Shown piece after piece: positions 14,487-20,675 of a stretch of 53,757 nucleotides of DNA. The position numbers and the translations under genes are program-made. Source of the stretch: DAOVIY01 sp964513365 (lineage in GTDB: Bacteria; Patescibacteriota; Minisyncoccia; UBA6257); NCBI GenBank assembly GCA_964513365.1, contig CAZEMH010000001.1, forward strand, positions 1 through 53,757, given 5' to 3'. The stretch's first letter is position 1. Every line of letters begins with the position of its first letter. Under the pieces are notes generated by a model, which saw only the letters and a list, made by a program, of their open reading frames with translations, was not told where the DNA came from and made no database searches.

Positions 14487-14912
14487 TTATTCTTTTTCTA
14501 TTTTAATCTTTACTTTCTTAGTCTTAGCAACAGTTACCTTCGGCATGACAATCTTCAACACTCCTTTTTTATAAGAAGCTTTTATTTTCTTCTCATCCAC
14601 AGCTACTGGTAATCTAACTACCCTTTCAAAACTCCCTTTCCTTATTTCTCTGCGCCAATATTCTTTTTTCTTCTCCTCTTTGTCCTCCTCCATGCTTCCT
14701 TTTATCCTTAGACTTTGATTTTTCACTATCACGTCTATATCTTTCGGATCAAAACCAGGAATATTTAATTCTGCCACAACGTTTTTATCTGTTTCATAAA
14801 CATCTAAATCTAATTCATTCCGCTTAACAGGAAACAATAGAGGAAACCTTAAGTTTTCTTCATCAAAAAATCTATCTGTATCGAAAAAATCACGAGGAAT
14901 TAAATTATACAT
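14487..14912 (-). CDS. small heat-shock protein, Hsp20 family
   Basis: A 141-residue alpha-crystallin-type chaperone that holds unfolding proteins. The crystallin domain runs from about 45 (NELDLDVYETDKNVVAELNIPGFDPKDIDV) to GVLKIVMPK (about 120-128); the latter includes the conserved G-x-L motif. The N-terminal arm starts MYNLIPRDFFDTDRFFDEE. The tail VKIKIEKE has the I/V-x-I/V anchor used for oligomer assembly. It has its own promoter at 14958-14986. Hairpin RNA C ends 77 bp upstream on the same strand. It is the only protein gene between ychF and 15.1 kb. Confidence 0.94.
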   Translation of the reverse strand: MYNLIPRDFFDTDRFFDEENLRFPLLFPVKRNELDLDVYETDKNVVAELNIPGFDPKDIDVIVKNQSLRIKGSMEEDKEEKKKEYWRREIRKGSFERVVRLPVAVDEKKIKASYKKGVLKIVMPKVTVAKTKKVKIKIEKE

Positions 14913-14957
14913 AGTAACTTGTAATAAAATTAAAATTTTATTTTCGACCTTTTTTGT

Positions 14958-14986
14958 ATTTTAATTCAAATATGAACAAAATGCAA
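14958..14986 (-). promoter_or_regulatory. promoter and AU-hairpin leader of hsp20
   Basis: TTGCAT (14981-14986), 17-bp spacer, TAAAAT (14958-14963), with a predicted start near 14951. The 38-nt leader begins with AGGTCG and contains the all-A/U inverted repeat AATAAAATT/AATTTTATT just before the start codon. A weak AU hairpin there could melt with heat, but no Shine-Dalgarno is visible for it to mask. Confidence 0.5.
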
Positions 14987-14988
14987 AT

Positions 14989-15051
14989 AAAAAAAATGCC
15001 GCCGTTCTTCCATATCCATTAGCAAGCTAACAAATATTTCCAAACGACAGC
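14989..15051 (-). ncRNA. hairpin RNA family, copy C
   Basis: Predicted 63-nt RNA. The outer stem pairs 15043-15052 with 14997-15006 and is the same sequence as copy B (TGCTGTCGTT / AACGGCGGCA). The internal loop is GGAA/GGAA, able to form tandem G-A pairs. The inner stem is ATATTTGTTAG / CTAATGGATAT (11 bp with wobbles) closed by CTTG (15023-15026). Eight T follow. hsp20 lies downstream on the same strand, so read-through could make this an hsp20 leader. Confidence 0.7.
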
Positions 15052-15057
15052 ATTCTT

Positions 15058-15085
15058 AGTATAGCAAACATTTAAATCTTGTCAA
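15058..15085 (-). promoter_or_regulatory. promoter of hairpin RNA C
   Basis: TTGACA (15080-15085), 16-bp spacer, TATACT (15058-15063), with extended -10 TGC. The core promoter matches copy A base for base. Confidence 0.8.
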
Positions 15086-15092
15086 GTCCTAT

Positions 15093-15101
15093 TGTGGATA
15101 A
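15093..15101 (-). promoter_or_regulatory. perfect DnaA box upstream of hairpin RNA C
   Basis: TTATCCACA on the minus strand, 7 bp before the -35. The flanks AAG..ATA are shared with copy A. The box is isolated, so it is not an origin. Confidence 0.5.
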
Positions 15102-15115
15102 CTTTATGTGTAAAT

Positions 15116-15154
15116 AAAAAGACCTGCTATATATCAAATACAACAGGTCTTTTT
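15116..15154 (-). terminator. intrinsic terminator after the 70-aa membrane-protein gene
   Basis: AAAAAGACCTG / CAGGTCTTTTT (15116-15126 with 15144-15154) with a 17-base loop, 11 bp beyond the stop at 15165. It is followed by a T-rich run on the minus strand. Confidence 0.8.
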
Positions 15155-15164
15155 AAAAAATTCT

Positions 15165-15377
15165 TTATTCGACAGGAGCAGGAAGCGTTTCTCCGTCTAC
15201 AGGTACTTCAGGAGTTTCTTCACCTTCCAAAGGTAATGTTGTATCTGGAGCAACTTCAATTGTAGTAGTTGTCGTAGGAACCTCAACTGGAGTACTAGAT
15301 TGACGAGCAATTATAACAATAATAGCTATTACCACAATTGCAATCGCTACTAATAACCATGTATTTTTAAAATTCAT
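15165..15377 (-). CDS. small single-TM protein with Pro/Thr/Glu-rich tail
   Basis: A 70-residue protein. One hydrophobic helix near the N-terminus (about 7-24, LLVAIAIVVIAIIVII) is followed by RQ and a low-complexity tail rich in Thr, Pro, Val and Glu (PTTTTTIEVAPDTTLPLEGEE). It has no Cys and no lipobox. The topology is probably N-in with the acidic tail outside, like a small surface or cell-wall spacer protein; the function is unknown. It is monocistronic: it has its own promoter, a structured leader shared with the gene at 49031-49399, and its own terminator. Confidence 0.7.
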   Translation of the reverse strand: MNFKNTWLLVAIAIVVIAIIVIIARQSSTPVEVPTTTTTIEVAPDTTLPLEGEETPEVPVDGETLPAPVE

Positions 15378-15400
15378 AAAAATATATATATTTTAAATTT

Positions 15401-15455
15401 TTTACCTTCCCAAATTTTATTTATAAAACTTGGATAGGTTAATCGACCTTTTTAT
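15401..15455 (-). promoter_or_regulatory. conserved two-hairpin 5'-UTR element, copy 1
   Basis: Read on the minus strand: AAAGGTCGATTAACCTA, then CCAAGTTTTA..TAAAATTTGG, then a GGAAGGTAAA end. AGGT/ACCT forms a small hairpin with a 6-base loop, and CCAAGTTTTA/TAAAATTTGG a 10-bp hairpin. It aligns over about 50 bases with 49418-49473, which precedes another small membrane-protein gene. Confidence 0.6.
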
Positions 15456-15476
15456 TTAATTTTCTTCTACATCTAA

Positions 15477-15504
15477 AGTATAACAATCTTTAACTATTAG
15501 TCAA
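15477..15504 (-). promoter_or_regulatory. promoter of the 70-aa membrane-protein gene
   Basis: TTGACT (15499-15504), 16-bp spacer, TATACT (15477-15482) on the minus strand, starting about 20 nt before the conserved leader element. It lies just beyond the 3' end of tRNA-Val. Confidence 0.75.
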
Positions 15505-15521
15505 GAACTTGAAGTTACTAG

Positions 15522-15595
15522 TGCGCGTGCCTGGATTCGAACCAGAGACCTTACGAATGTGAATCGTACGCTCTAACCAACTGAGCTACACGCGC
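15522..15595 (-). tRNA. tRNA-Val (CAC)
   Basis: A 74-nt cloverleaf. The acceptor GCGCGTG pairs with CACGCGC, the D-arm is GCTC..GAGC, the anticodon stem TACGA/TCGTA has loop TTCACAT (anticodon CAC), and the T-arm is TCTGG-TTCGAAT-CCAGG. Discriminator A; CCA not encoded. It lies downstream of rplL on the same strand. Confidence 0.93.
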
Positions 15596-15605
15596 ACTGT
15601 ATCTA

Positions 15606-15648
15606 TTTTATCTCTACTTTCTAAATCCTTTTAAATAAAGAGATAAAA
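15606..15648 (-). other. inverted repeat between rplL and tRNA-Val
   Basis: TTTTATCTCT (15606-15615) and AGAGATAAAA (15639-15648) can form a 10-bp stem with a 23-base loop, 10 bp before the 5' end of the tRNA. On the minus strand no U-run follows, so it is more likely a processing or partial termination structure than a full terminator. Confidence 0.4.
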
Positions 15649-15680
15649 CAAGGTTCTCTTGACCAAAGCGAAAGAGGTTC

Positions 15681-16115
15681 TTATTTTATCTCAACCGTAG
15701 CTCCAGCTTCTTCTAATTTTTTCTTAATTTCTTCTGCCTCAGCTACAGGAATATTCTCTTTTAACGCTTTTGGAGCAGCATCTACCAAATCTTTTGATTC
15801 TTTCAGTCCTAAGCCCATGATTTCTTTTATTTCTTTGATTATCTGAACCTTTGATTGTCCTGCATCTTGAAGGATTACAGAAACAGATTCTTTCTTTTCT
15901 CCAGCTTCTTCTCCTTCAGGACTACCAGTTGCACCAGCAGATGAAGCTACCACTTGCGGAGCAGCAGAAACACCAAACTTATCTTCTAAAGCCTTAACTA
16001 AATCAGCTAACTCTATAACACTGAGTTCTTCTACTTCTTTAATTATCCCTTGTAATTTTTCAGAGATTTTTTCTTCTTTTTTCTCTTCTTTTTTTTCTTC
16101 TTTTTTTTCTTCCAT
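15681..16115 (-). CDS. rplL: 50S ribosomal protein L7/L12
   Basis: A 144-residue L7/L12 that forms the flexible stalk recruiting EF-Tu and EF-G. After an unusual N-terminal run of four KEEK-type repeats (about 17 residues), the L10-binding helices (EKLQGIIKEVEELSVIELADLVKALEDKFGVS) and a short Ala/Gly/Glu hinge follow. The globular C-terminal domain contains KIQVIK-like VQIIKEIKEIMGLGLKESKDLVDAAPKALKE. The family norm is about 120-125 residues, and the extra length is the charged N-terminus. It lies 32 bp after rplJ and is under the same leader. Confidence 0.96.
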   Translation of the reverse strand: MEEKKEEKKEEKKEEKISEKLQGIIKEVEELSVIELADLVKALEDKFGVSAAPQVVASSAGATGSPEGEEAGEKKESVSVILQDAGQSKVQIIKEIKEIMGLGLKESKDLVDAAPKALKENIPVAEAEEIKKKLEEAGATVEIK

Positions 16116-16147
16116 GATAGTTATATATTACTAAATTATTTAATGAA

Positions 16148-16666
16148 CTATTTTGTTGCTTTTACTCCTCCCAATACTACAACTAATTTCTGAATATTTC
16201 CATTTAAAGTATATAATAATCGCTGTATTGGAGAAGATATTGAACCAACTAATCGACCTAAAAGTATATCTTTTGATGGAATTTGTGCTAATGTTATTAC
16301 TTTTTCCGCATTTAAGAATGCCCCTTCTGTTATTCCTCCCAGGATCTGAAATTTATTATTCTTTCTAGAAAAACTCCAAAGCGCCTTAGCTGTATTAATC
16401 GGATCTTCAAAAGCAAAATTAACCATTAAAGAGCTTGCTTTGTCACCAGTAATTTCCTTTACATAATCTTCTTGAGAAAAAACGATTTTAGCCAAATTCT
16501 TTTTTACCACTCTAGCCTGAGCATTATCTTTTTTTAATTCTTGACGCAATCCATTCATTTCAGAAACTTTTAATCCTAAAAAATTAACAAAAAAGACTGC
16601 CTTAGCTTCTTTAACTTGTTCTAATAACTCTTTAATAATTTGTTCTTTTTTTTCTTTAGAAATCAT
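16148..16666 (-). CDS. rplJ: 50S ribosomal protein L10
   Basis: A 172-residue L10, base of the L7/L12 stalk. The N-terminal domain has KAVFFVNFLGLKVSEMNGLRQELKKDNAQARVVKKNLAKI. The middle has the usual YVKEITGDKASSLMVNFAFEDP, and the C-terminal helix that carries L12 dimers is SSPIQRLLYTLNGNIQKLVVVL. It starts without a Shine-Dalgarno directly after an attenuator-like hairpin. The long leader upstream is the likely L10 autoregulation site. rplK/rplA are not in the window. Confidence 0.95.
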   Translation of the reverse strand: MISKEKKEQIIKELLEQVKEAKAVFFVNFLGLKVSEMNGLRQELKKDNAQARVVKKNLAKIVFSQEDYVKEITGDKASSLMVNFAFEDPINTAKALWSFSRKNNKFQILGGITEGAFLNAEKVITLAQIPSKDILLGRLVGSISSPIQRLLYTLNGNIQKLVVVLGGVKATK

Positions 16667-16780
16667 AAAAACGATTTAAAAATTAAAATCTGTGGTTTCC
16701 CACAGATAGAATAAAAACATCAAGTTTATTCCTTACCAGGTCTTATGCTTAATAAGCTGCCTGATGTCTTGGGAACCTTT
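16667..16780 (-). ncRNA. L10-type leader RNA of rplJL
   Basis: Untranslated leader of about 114 nt from the predicted start to rplJ. A closing stem pairs AAGACATCA with TGATGTTTT (16762-16770 with 16714-16722); inside it are a CTTAT/ATAAG hairpin and CAGG/CCTG complementarity. This matches the position and general form of the L10 leader, the binding site through which L10 represses its own mRNA. Family membership should be tested with the covariance model. Confidence 0.65.
16688..16707 (-). terminator. attenuator hairpin before rplJ
   Basis: ATCTGTGG / CCACAGAT, 8 bp with a GAAA (GNRA) loop on the minus strand, followed by an interrupted U-tract TTTTAATTTTT, 22 bp before the start codon. Placed between the L10-binding fold and the gene, it looks like a regulated terminator as in the Gram-positive rplJL leader. 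Confidence 0.6.
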
Positions 16781-16785
16781 ATTTC

Positions 16786-16813
16786 AGTATATAGAATCTA
16801 AATTTTTTGTCAA
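16786..16813 (-). promoter_or_regulatory. promoter of rplJL
   Basis: TTGACA (16808-16813), 16-bp spacer, TATACT (16786-16791) on the minus strand; predicted start near 16779. Confidence 0.75.
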
Positions 16814-16857
16814 GTAAAAGGAGCGAGGTAATGGCAGAATATTTTATCTTATTCTTT

Positions 16858-17199
16858 TTAAGCTGCATTGTTTTTCTCCTTTTTCTTATTAAGATTCTTC
16901 AAAATAAATCTCTTTGCTTGCTCTGGTATTAGACGATTTAGATAGAGATTTACTAATCGCATTTTCTTTATAACCACCTCCTCCTTCAACATAGCTTTAT
17001 TTAAAAGCTTTTTTAATGAGATGAGAGACAAGTCTCGTCCTTTAGCTTTCAATTCTGCAACAGATAAAACATACTTTATCTCTTGCTCATTTTTTCCTTT
17101 TAATATATTCTCTAATGCTTTCTTGCTTTTATTCAACTCTTGTCTATATGTAGAAGAGGCGTTTCTTTTTGGTCCTAAAATTCCGTGTTTGATCCTCAT
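16858..17199 (-). CDS. small basic protein of unknown function, strong SD
   Basis: A 113-residue Lys/Leu-rich protein (start MRIKHGILGPKRNASSTYRQ). It is predicted mostly helical, with no membrane segment, Cys pair or recognisable motif, and a charged tail KKKEKNNAA. The ATG at 17199 is chosen over a GTG three codons upstream because AGGAGG lies 8 bases before it, a perfect Shine-Dalgarno that is rare in this window. It has its own strong promoter with an inverted repeat at the start site. The high basic content and strong signals suggest an abundant nucleic-acid- or ribosome-associated protein, but I do not recognise the family. Confidence 0.75.
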   Translation of the reverse strand: MRIKHGILGPKRNASSTYRQELNKSKKALENILKGKNEQEIKYVLSVAELKAKGRDLSLISLKKLLNKAMLKEEVVIKKMRLVNLYLNRLIPEQAKRFILKNLNKKKEKNNAA

Positions 17200-17229
17200 C
17201 TCAAACACCTCCTTTTATTTTCTCTGCCA

Positions 17230-17245
17230 TTACCTTAACTGGTAA
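17230..17245. promoter_or_regulatory. inverted repeat at the start site of the basic-protein gene
   Basis: TTACC (17230-17234) and GGTAA (17241-17245) separated by 6 bp, touching the -10 box and covering the predicted transcription start. Its position is typical of an operator; it could also be a small 5' hairpin. Confidence 0.4.
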
Positions 17246-17272
17246 TTATAAGGTAAAGCAGAATTAAGTCAA
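17245..17272 (-). promoter_or_regulatory. promoter of the basic-protein gene
   Basis: TTGACT (17267-17272), 16-bp spacer, consensus TATAAT (17245-17250) on the minus strand, just downstream of tRNA-Thr. Confidence 0.8.
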
Positions 17273-17291
17273 GAGATAAAAAAAATTACTG

Positions 17292-17363
17292 AGCCGGGGG
17301 CGAGATTTGAACTCGCGACTTGCTGTTTACGAAACAGCTACTCTACCACTGAGTTACCCCGGC
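17292..17363 (-). tRNA. tRNA-Thr (CGU)
   Basis: A 72-nt cloverleaf. Acceptor GCCGGGG/CCCCGGC, anticodon stem GCTGT/ACAGC with loop TTCGTAA (anticodon CGT), T-arm GCGAG-TTCAAAT-CTCGC, discriminator T. CCA not encoded. Confidence 0.94.
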
Positions 17364-17396
17364 ACTACATATATAAACTACCAAGAATTATAGAAA

Positions 17397-17425
17397 TTGT
17401 AAATACGTTTTATTTGTGCTAAAAT
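17397..17425 (+). promoter_or_regulatory. promoter of iscS-iscU-mnmA
   Basis: TTGTAA (17397-17402), 17-bp spacer ending TTTGTGC, TAAAAT (17420-17425); start near 17432, UTR about 38 nt. It is divergent from tRNA-Thr. Confidence 0.6.
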
Positions 17426-17470
17426 TCACTAAATTACAACAAAACAAAGTTTTAATATGTCAAATTTATT

Positions 17471-18637
17471 ATGAAAATTACAAAGACATATTTAGATTAT
17501 GCTGCTACTACTCCAGTTGATCCTCGTGTATTAAAAACGATGCTCCCTTATTTTACAGAAAAATTTGGAAATTCTGTTTCTTTACATAGTTTTGGCGAAG
17601 AAGCAAAAAAAGCTTTGGAAAAAAGCCGCTCAATAATGGCAAAAGCTATTAATGCGAAAAATAAAAATGAAATAATCTTTACAAGCTCTGCAACAGAAAG
17701 TAATAATCTCGCCATTAAAGGAATAGCTTTTGCAAATCAAAATAGAGGAAAACATATAATTATATCATCAATAGAACATAGCTGTGTTTTGAAGAGCGCT
17801 GAATGGCTAGAAAAACAAGGATTTAAAATTACAAAAATAAAAGTTGACAAATACGGACTAATAGATCCTAAAAACATAGAAAAAGCAATAAGAAAAGATA
17901 CCATTTTAATATCAATTATTCACGCCAATAATGAAATTGGGACTATTGAACCCATTGAAGAAATAGGAAGGATCTGTGAAAAAAGGAAAGTATATTTTCA
18001 TACTGACGCAGTTCAAAGCTTTGCAAAAATACCTATTGATGTACAAAAAATGAAAGTTGATTTATTAACTGCTTCTTCACATAAACTGTATGGGCCAAAA
18101 GGCGCAGCTTTACTGTATATTAAAAAAGGAACAAAAATTGAACCATTAATTCACGGCGGGGGCCATGAATTTGGGTTAAGAGCATCAACTGTTAATATTC
18201 CTGCAATTGTAGGATTTGGAAAAGCAGTAGAAATTTGTGAAAAAGAGATAAAAAAAGAATCAAAAAGATTAAGTAAATTAAGAGATAAATTAATTAACGA
18301 AGTTTTAAAAAAAATCCCCGATTCTTACCTTAACGGCCATCCAAAAAAACGATTGCCTAATAATATTAACTTCTGGTTTGCTTACGTTGAAGGCGAAGCA
18401 ATTGTAATGGATTTAAACTCATATGGCATTGCTGCTTCTACTGGTTCTGCTTGCTCTTCTGAAAAACTAGAGCCTAGCCATGTTCTTTTAGCATGCGGAT
18501 TGCGTCCAGAACAAGCTCATGGTTCTTTAAGATTAACTTTAGGTAGATGGACTAAAACAAAAGATATTAATTATGTTCTTAAAATATTGCCAAAAACCAT
18601 AAAAAAATTAAGAAAATTATCCCCATATGTACAATAA
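17471..18637 (+). CDS. iscS: cysteine desulfurase (IscS/NifS type)
   Basis: A 388-residue PLP enzyme that takes sulfur from cysteine as a persulfide. The start TYLDYAATTPVDPRVL is the family hallmark. The PLP lysine is in LTASSHKLYGPKG, the His stacking on PLP in IISSIEHSCVL, and the persulfide Cys in the mobile loop AASTGSACSSEKLEPSHVLLACG. The loop type and length place it in group I (IscS/NifS), not SufS. It overlaps the scaffold gene by 11 bp and is followed by mnmA, so sulfur for tRNA 2-thiouridine is the clearest use; Fe-S assembly is also likely. Confidence 0.96.
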   Translation: MKITKTYLDYAATTPVDPRVLKTMLPYFTEKFGNSVSLHSFGEEAKKALEKSRSIMAKAINAKNKNEIIFTSSATESNNLAIKGIAFANQNRGKHIIISSIEHSCVLKSAEWLEKQGFKITKIKVDKYGLIDPKNIEKAIRKDTILISIIHANNEIGTIEPIEEIGRICEKRKVYFHTDAVQSFAKIPIDVQKMKVDLLTASSHKLYGPKGAALLYIKKGTKIEPLIHGGGHEFGLRASTVNIPAIVGFGKAVEICEKEIKKESKRLSKLRDKLINEVLKKIPDSYLNGHPKKRLPNNINFWFAYVEGEAIVMDLNSYGIAASTGSACSSEKLEPSHVLLACGLRPEQAHGSLRLTLGRWTKTKDINYVLKILPKTIKKLRKLSPYVQ

Positions 18638-19130
18638 AAAAGTTTTACAACATTTTAAATCCCCTCATAACTTTGGAAAAATAAAGAATCCTGACGGTAT
18701 TGGCAAGGTCGGAAACTTAATTTGTGGCGATGTAATGTGGATTTATATAAAAATAAGAAATAATAAAAAGGGCGAAGAGATAATCAAGGATATAAAATTT
18801 GAAACATACGGATGCGTGGCCGCTTTAGCAAGTAGTAGTATAGTTACTGATTTAGCAAAAGGAAAAACTATAAAACAAGCGCTTAAAATAAACCAAGAGC
18901 AAATGATAAAATCTTTAGGCGGATTGCCCCCAGTAAAAACCCATTGCTCTATTTTAGCTGTTGATGCTTTATTGGAAGCTATTCATAATTATTTAATAAA
19001 AAACAAAAAAATCATTCCTGAGGAATTAGAGAAACATCACAAAAGAATAGAAAGAGAAGAAAAAATAATTGAAGAAAAATACAAAGAATGGATTCAAGTT
19101 GAGGAAAAAATTCATGATTCCAAGGAATAA
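18627..19130 (+). CDS. iscU: Fe-S cluster scaffold (IscU/NifU N-terminal type)
   Basis: A 167-residue scaffold. It starts with the standard YNKKVLQHFKSPHNFGKI. Three cluster cysteines and the Asp are present: C33-G-D35, C63 in TYGCVAALASSS, and H106-C107 in LPPVKTHCSILAVDAL. The C-terminal 40 residues are a Lys/Glu-rich helix (IERE EKIIEEKYKEW) beyond the usual fold, seen in some anaerobe homologues. It receives sulfur from the upstream desulfurase. Its 3' end overlaps mnmA by 17 bp. It could be a sulfur relay to MnmA instead of, or as well as, a cluster scaffold. Confidence 0.93.
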   Translation: MYNKKVLQHFKSPHNFGKIKNPDGIGKVGNLICGDVMWIYIKIRNNKKGEEIIKDIKFETYGCVAALASSSIVTDLAKGKTIKQALKINQEQMIKSLGGLPPVKTHCSILAVDALLEAIHNYLIKNKKIIPEELEKHHKRIEREEKIIEEKYKEWIQVEEKIHDSKE

Positions 19131-20202
19131 GAAAGATAAAAAAATAGTTGTTGGAATATCTGGTGGAATAGATTCTTCCATGGCTTTAATATTACTAAAA
19201 AAACAAGGATGGCATCCAATTGCTGTTTCTTTAAAATTACCTATTTGGCAAAACAAATTAAATCCTCTAAAAGAAAACCCTTCTTCTACTAAAGAATCCT
19301 TAAAAACAGCTAAAGACGTTTGTAGAAAATTAAATATTCCCTATTATACTATAGATGCCAAAAAAGATTTTCAAAAAGAAGTTGTTAATTATTTCATTTC
19401 TGAATGGAAAAACTTAAGAACTCCAAACCCTTGCGTTATTTGTAATCCTAATTTTAAATTCAAACAATTACTACAATGGGCAAAAAAACATAACATCCAA
19501 CATATTGCTACCGGCCATTATGCTCAACTACGTTTTAACAACAAAACAAAACAATTTGAGCTTTTAAAAGCTAAAGATAAAAGCAAGGATCAATCTTATG
19601 ACTTATGCCTATTACCACAAAAATATCTCTCTCATATTATCTTTCCATTAGGTCGTTATACAAAAGAAAAAATCTATGAAATAGCTCGTAAAGAAGGTTT
19701 TAAAATATTAACTAAAAAGAAAGAAAGTCAAGACTTTTGCTACATCGCCGGGCAATCACTTTGTCCTTTTCTAAAAGAAAAAATTGGAGAAAAAGAAGGA
19801 TTAATCCTTGATTTCAAAAAAAATATCTTGTCCAAACACAAAGGATTGCATTTTTTTACATTGGGGCAACGAAAAGGTATAAAACTATCAAATGGTCCAT
19901 ATTTTGTAGCAGGATGGGATAAGAAAAAAAACGCCCTTTTTGTCACTAAAAACAAAAAAAACCTTTACAAAAAGGAACTGTTTGTTTTTCCATACCACTT
20001 TATCTCTGGAAAAAAATTATCAAAATCTATAAATATAGAAGTTAAAACGCGATACCAACAGAAGCTATCTCAAGCTCGCTTAATTCCAGAAAAAAGAAAA
20101 TTAAGAATAGTTTTAAAAAAGAAAATTTTTGCACCTTGCCCTGGTCAATTTGCAGTATTTTATCAAAAAAATAAATGCTTGGGCGGTGGAAAAATTATTT
20201 GA
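19114..20202 (+). CDS. mnmA: tRNA 2-thiouridylase
   Basis: A 362-residue MnmA that thiolates U34 of tRNA-Lys, -Glu and -Gln. The PP-loop is VVGISGGIDSS; the catalytic cysteines are in NPCVICNPNFKF and SQDFCYIAG; ATGHYAQ and FTLGQRKGI are typical family segments. The start at 19114 is preferred over an ATG at 19069, because the family begins about 10 residues before the PP-loop. It is coupled to iscU by a 17-bp overlap. The stop codon's last base is also the last base of the oppositely oriented tRNA-Gly gene. A tRNA-Lys(UUU), a natural substrate, is encoded at 1948-2018. Confidence 0.95.
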   Translation: MIPRNKKDKKIVVGISGGIDSSMALILLKKQGWHPIAVSLKLPIWQNKLNPLKENPSSTKESLKTAKDVCRKLNIPYYTIDAKKDFQKEVVNYFISEWKNLRTPNPCVICNPNFKFKQLLQWAKKHNIQHIATGHYAQLRFNNKTKQFELLKAKDKSKDQSYDLCLLPQKYLSHIIFPLGRYTKEKIYEIARKEGFKILTKKKESQDFCYIAGQSLCPFLKEKIGEKEGLILDFKKNILSKHKGLHFFTLGQRKGIKLSNGPYFVAGWDKKKNALFVTKNKKNLYKKELFVFPYHFISGKKLSKSINIEVKTRYQQKLSQARLIPEKRKLRIVLKKKIFAPCPGQFAVFYQKNKCLGGGKII

Positions 20203-20272
20203 GCGGGATACGAGAATCGAACTCGCGCCTCAACCTTGGGAAGGTTACATACTACCATTATACGAATCCCGC
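20202..20272 (-). tRNA. tRNA-Gly (CCC)
   Basis: A 71-nt cloverleaf. Acceptor GCGGGAT/ATCCCGC, anticodon stem TAACC/GGTTG with loop TTCCCAA (anticodon CCC), T-arm GCGAG-TTCGATT-CTCGT, discriminator T, no encoded CCA. It is 7 bp after the FtsB-like gene and shares one base with the mnmA stop. Confidence 0.93.
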
Positions 20273-20279
20273 AATATTT

Positions 20280-20672
20280 CTACTTTTTGAATTTTTCTAT
20301 CAAATCATACCAAATCTGAACAATCTTAGAGAAAAAGAAATTAGAATATTCTTCAGATACAAAATTAGAAGAAGTGCTAATTTGAGACTCTAAACCAGAA
20401 GAATCTTTAGGAGGTAAAACCATTATTACCTCCTCTTCTTTCTTCTTTAATCCTAACATTAAACGCGCTGTCTGCTCAAGCGATTCTTCTTGTTTACCTT
20501 TCTCTAAAAGTTGTTGAAGCTTTTCCTTTTCTTTCATTAAATTAGTTTTTGTTTGCTCTAAATTCTCTGATTCTTCAGTTAATAATCGATACCTTTGTAA
20601 ATCTTCTTTCATCCTTGGAAAAAAGAAGAAAACGAGAGTAAAACTAATTATAATTAATAAGAATTTTTTCAT
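20280..20672 (-). CDS. FtsB/DivIC-like septum formation protein
   Basis: A 130-residue bitopic protein. A TM helix at about 3-18 is followed by a coiled coil (about 22-68, rich in Lys/Glu/Leu) and then SLEQTARLMLGLKKKEEEVIMVLPPKD. The last segment is the conserved DivIC/FtsB motif (A-R-x-x-L-G-x-x-K-x-x-E). In other bacteria it forms a complex with FtsL and FtsQ at the divisome. The last 35 residues are Ser/Phe-rich and variable. It is the final protein gene of the DUF4012-murJ-lepA operon, 3 bp after lepA, which supports an envelope or division role. Confidence 0.82.
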   Translation of the reverse strand: MKKFLLIIISFTLVFFFFPRMKEDLQRYRLLTEESENLEQTKTNLMKEKEKLQQLLEKGKQEESLEQTARLMLGLKKKEEEVIMVLPPKDSSGLESQISTSSNFVSEEYSNFFFSKIVQIWYDLIEKFKK

Positions 20673-20675
20673 ATT

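Noticed and set aside
10595..15101. Possible replication origin from two DnaA boxes
   Set aside because: The boxes are 4.5 kb apart, isolated, each tied to a promoter, and there is no dnaA/dnaN, box cluster or AT-rich unwinding element nearby.
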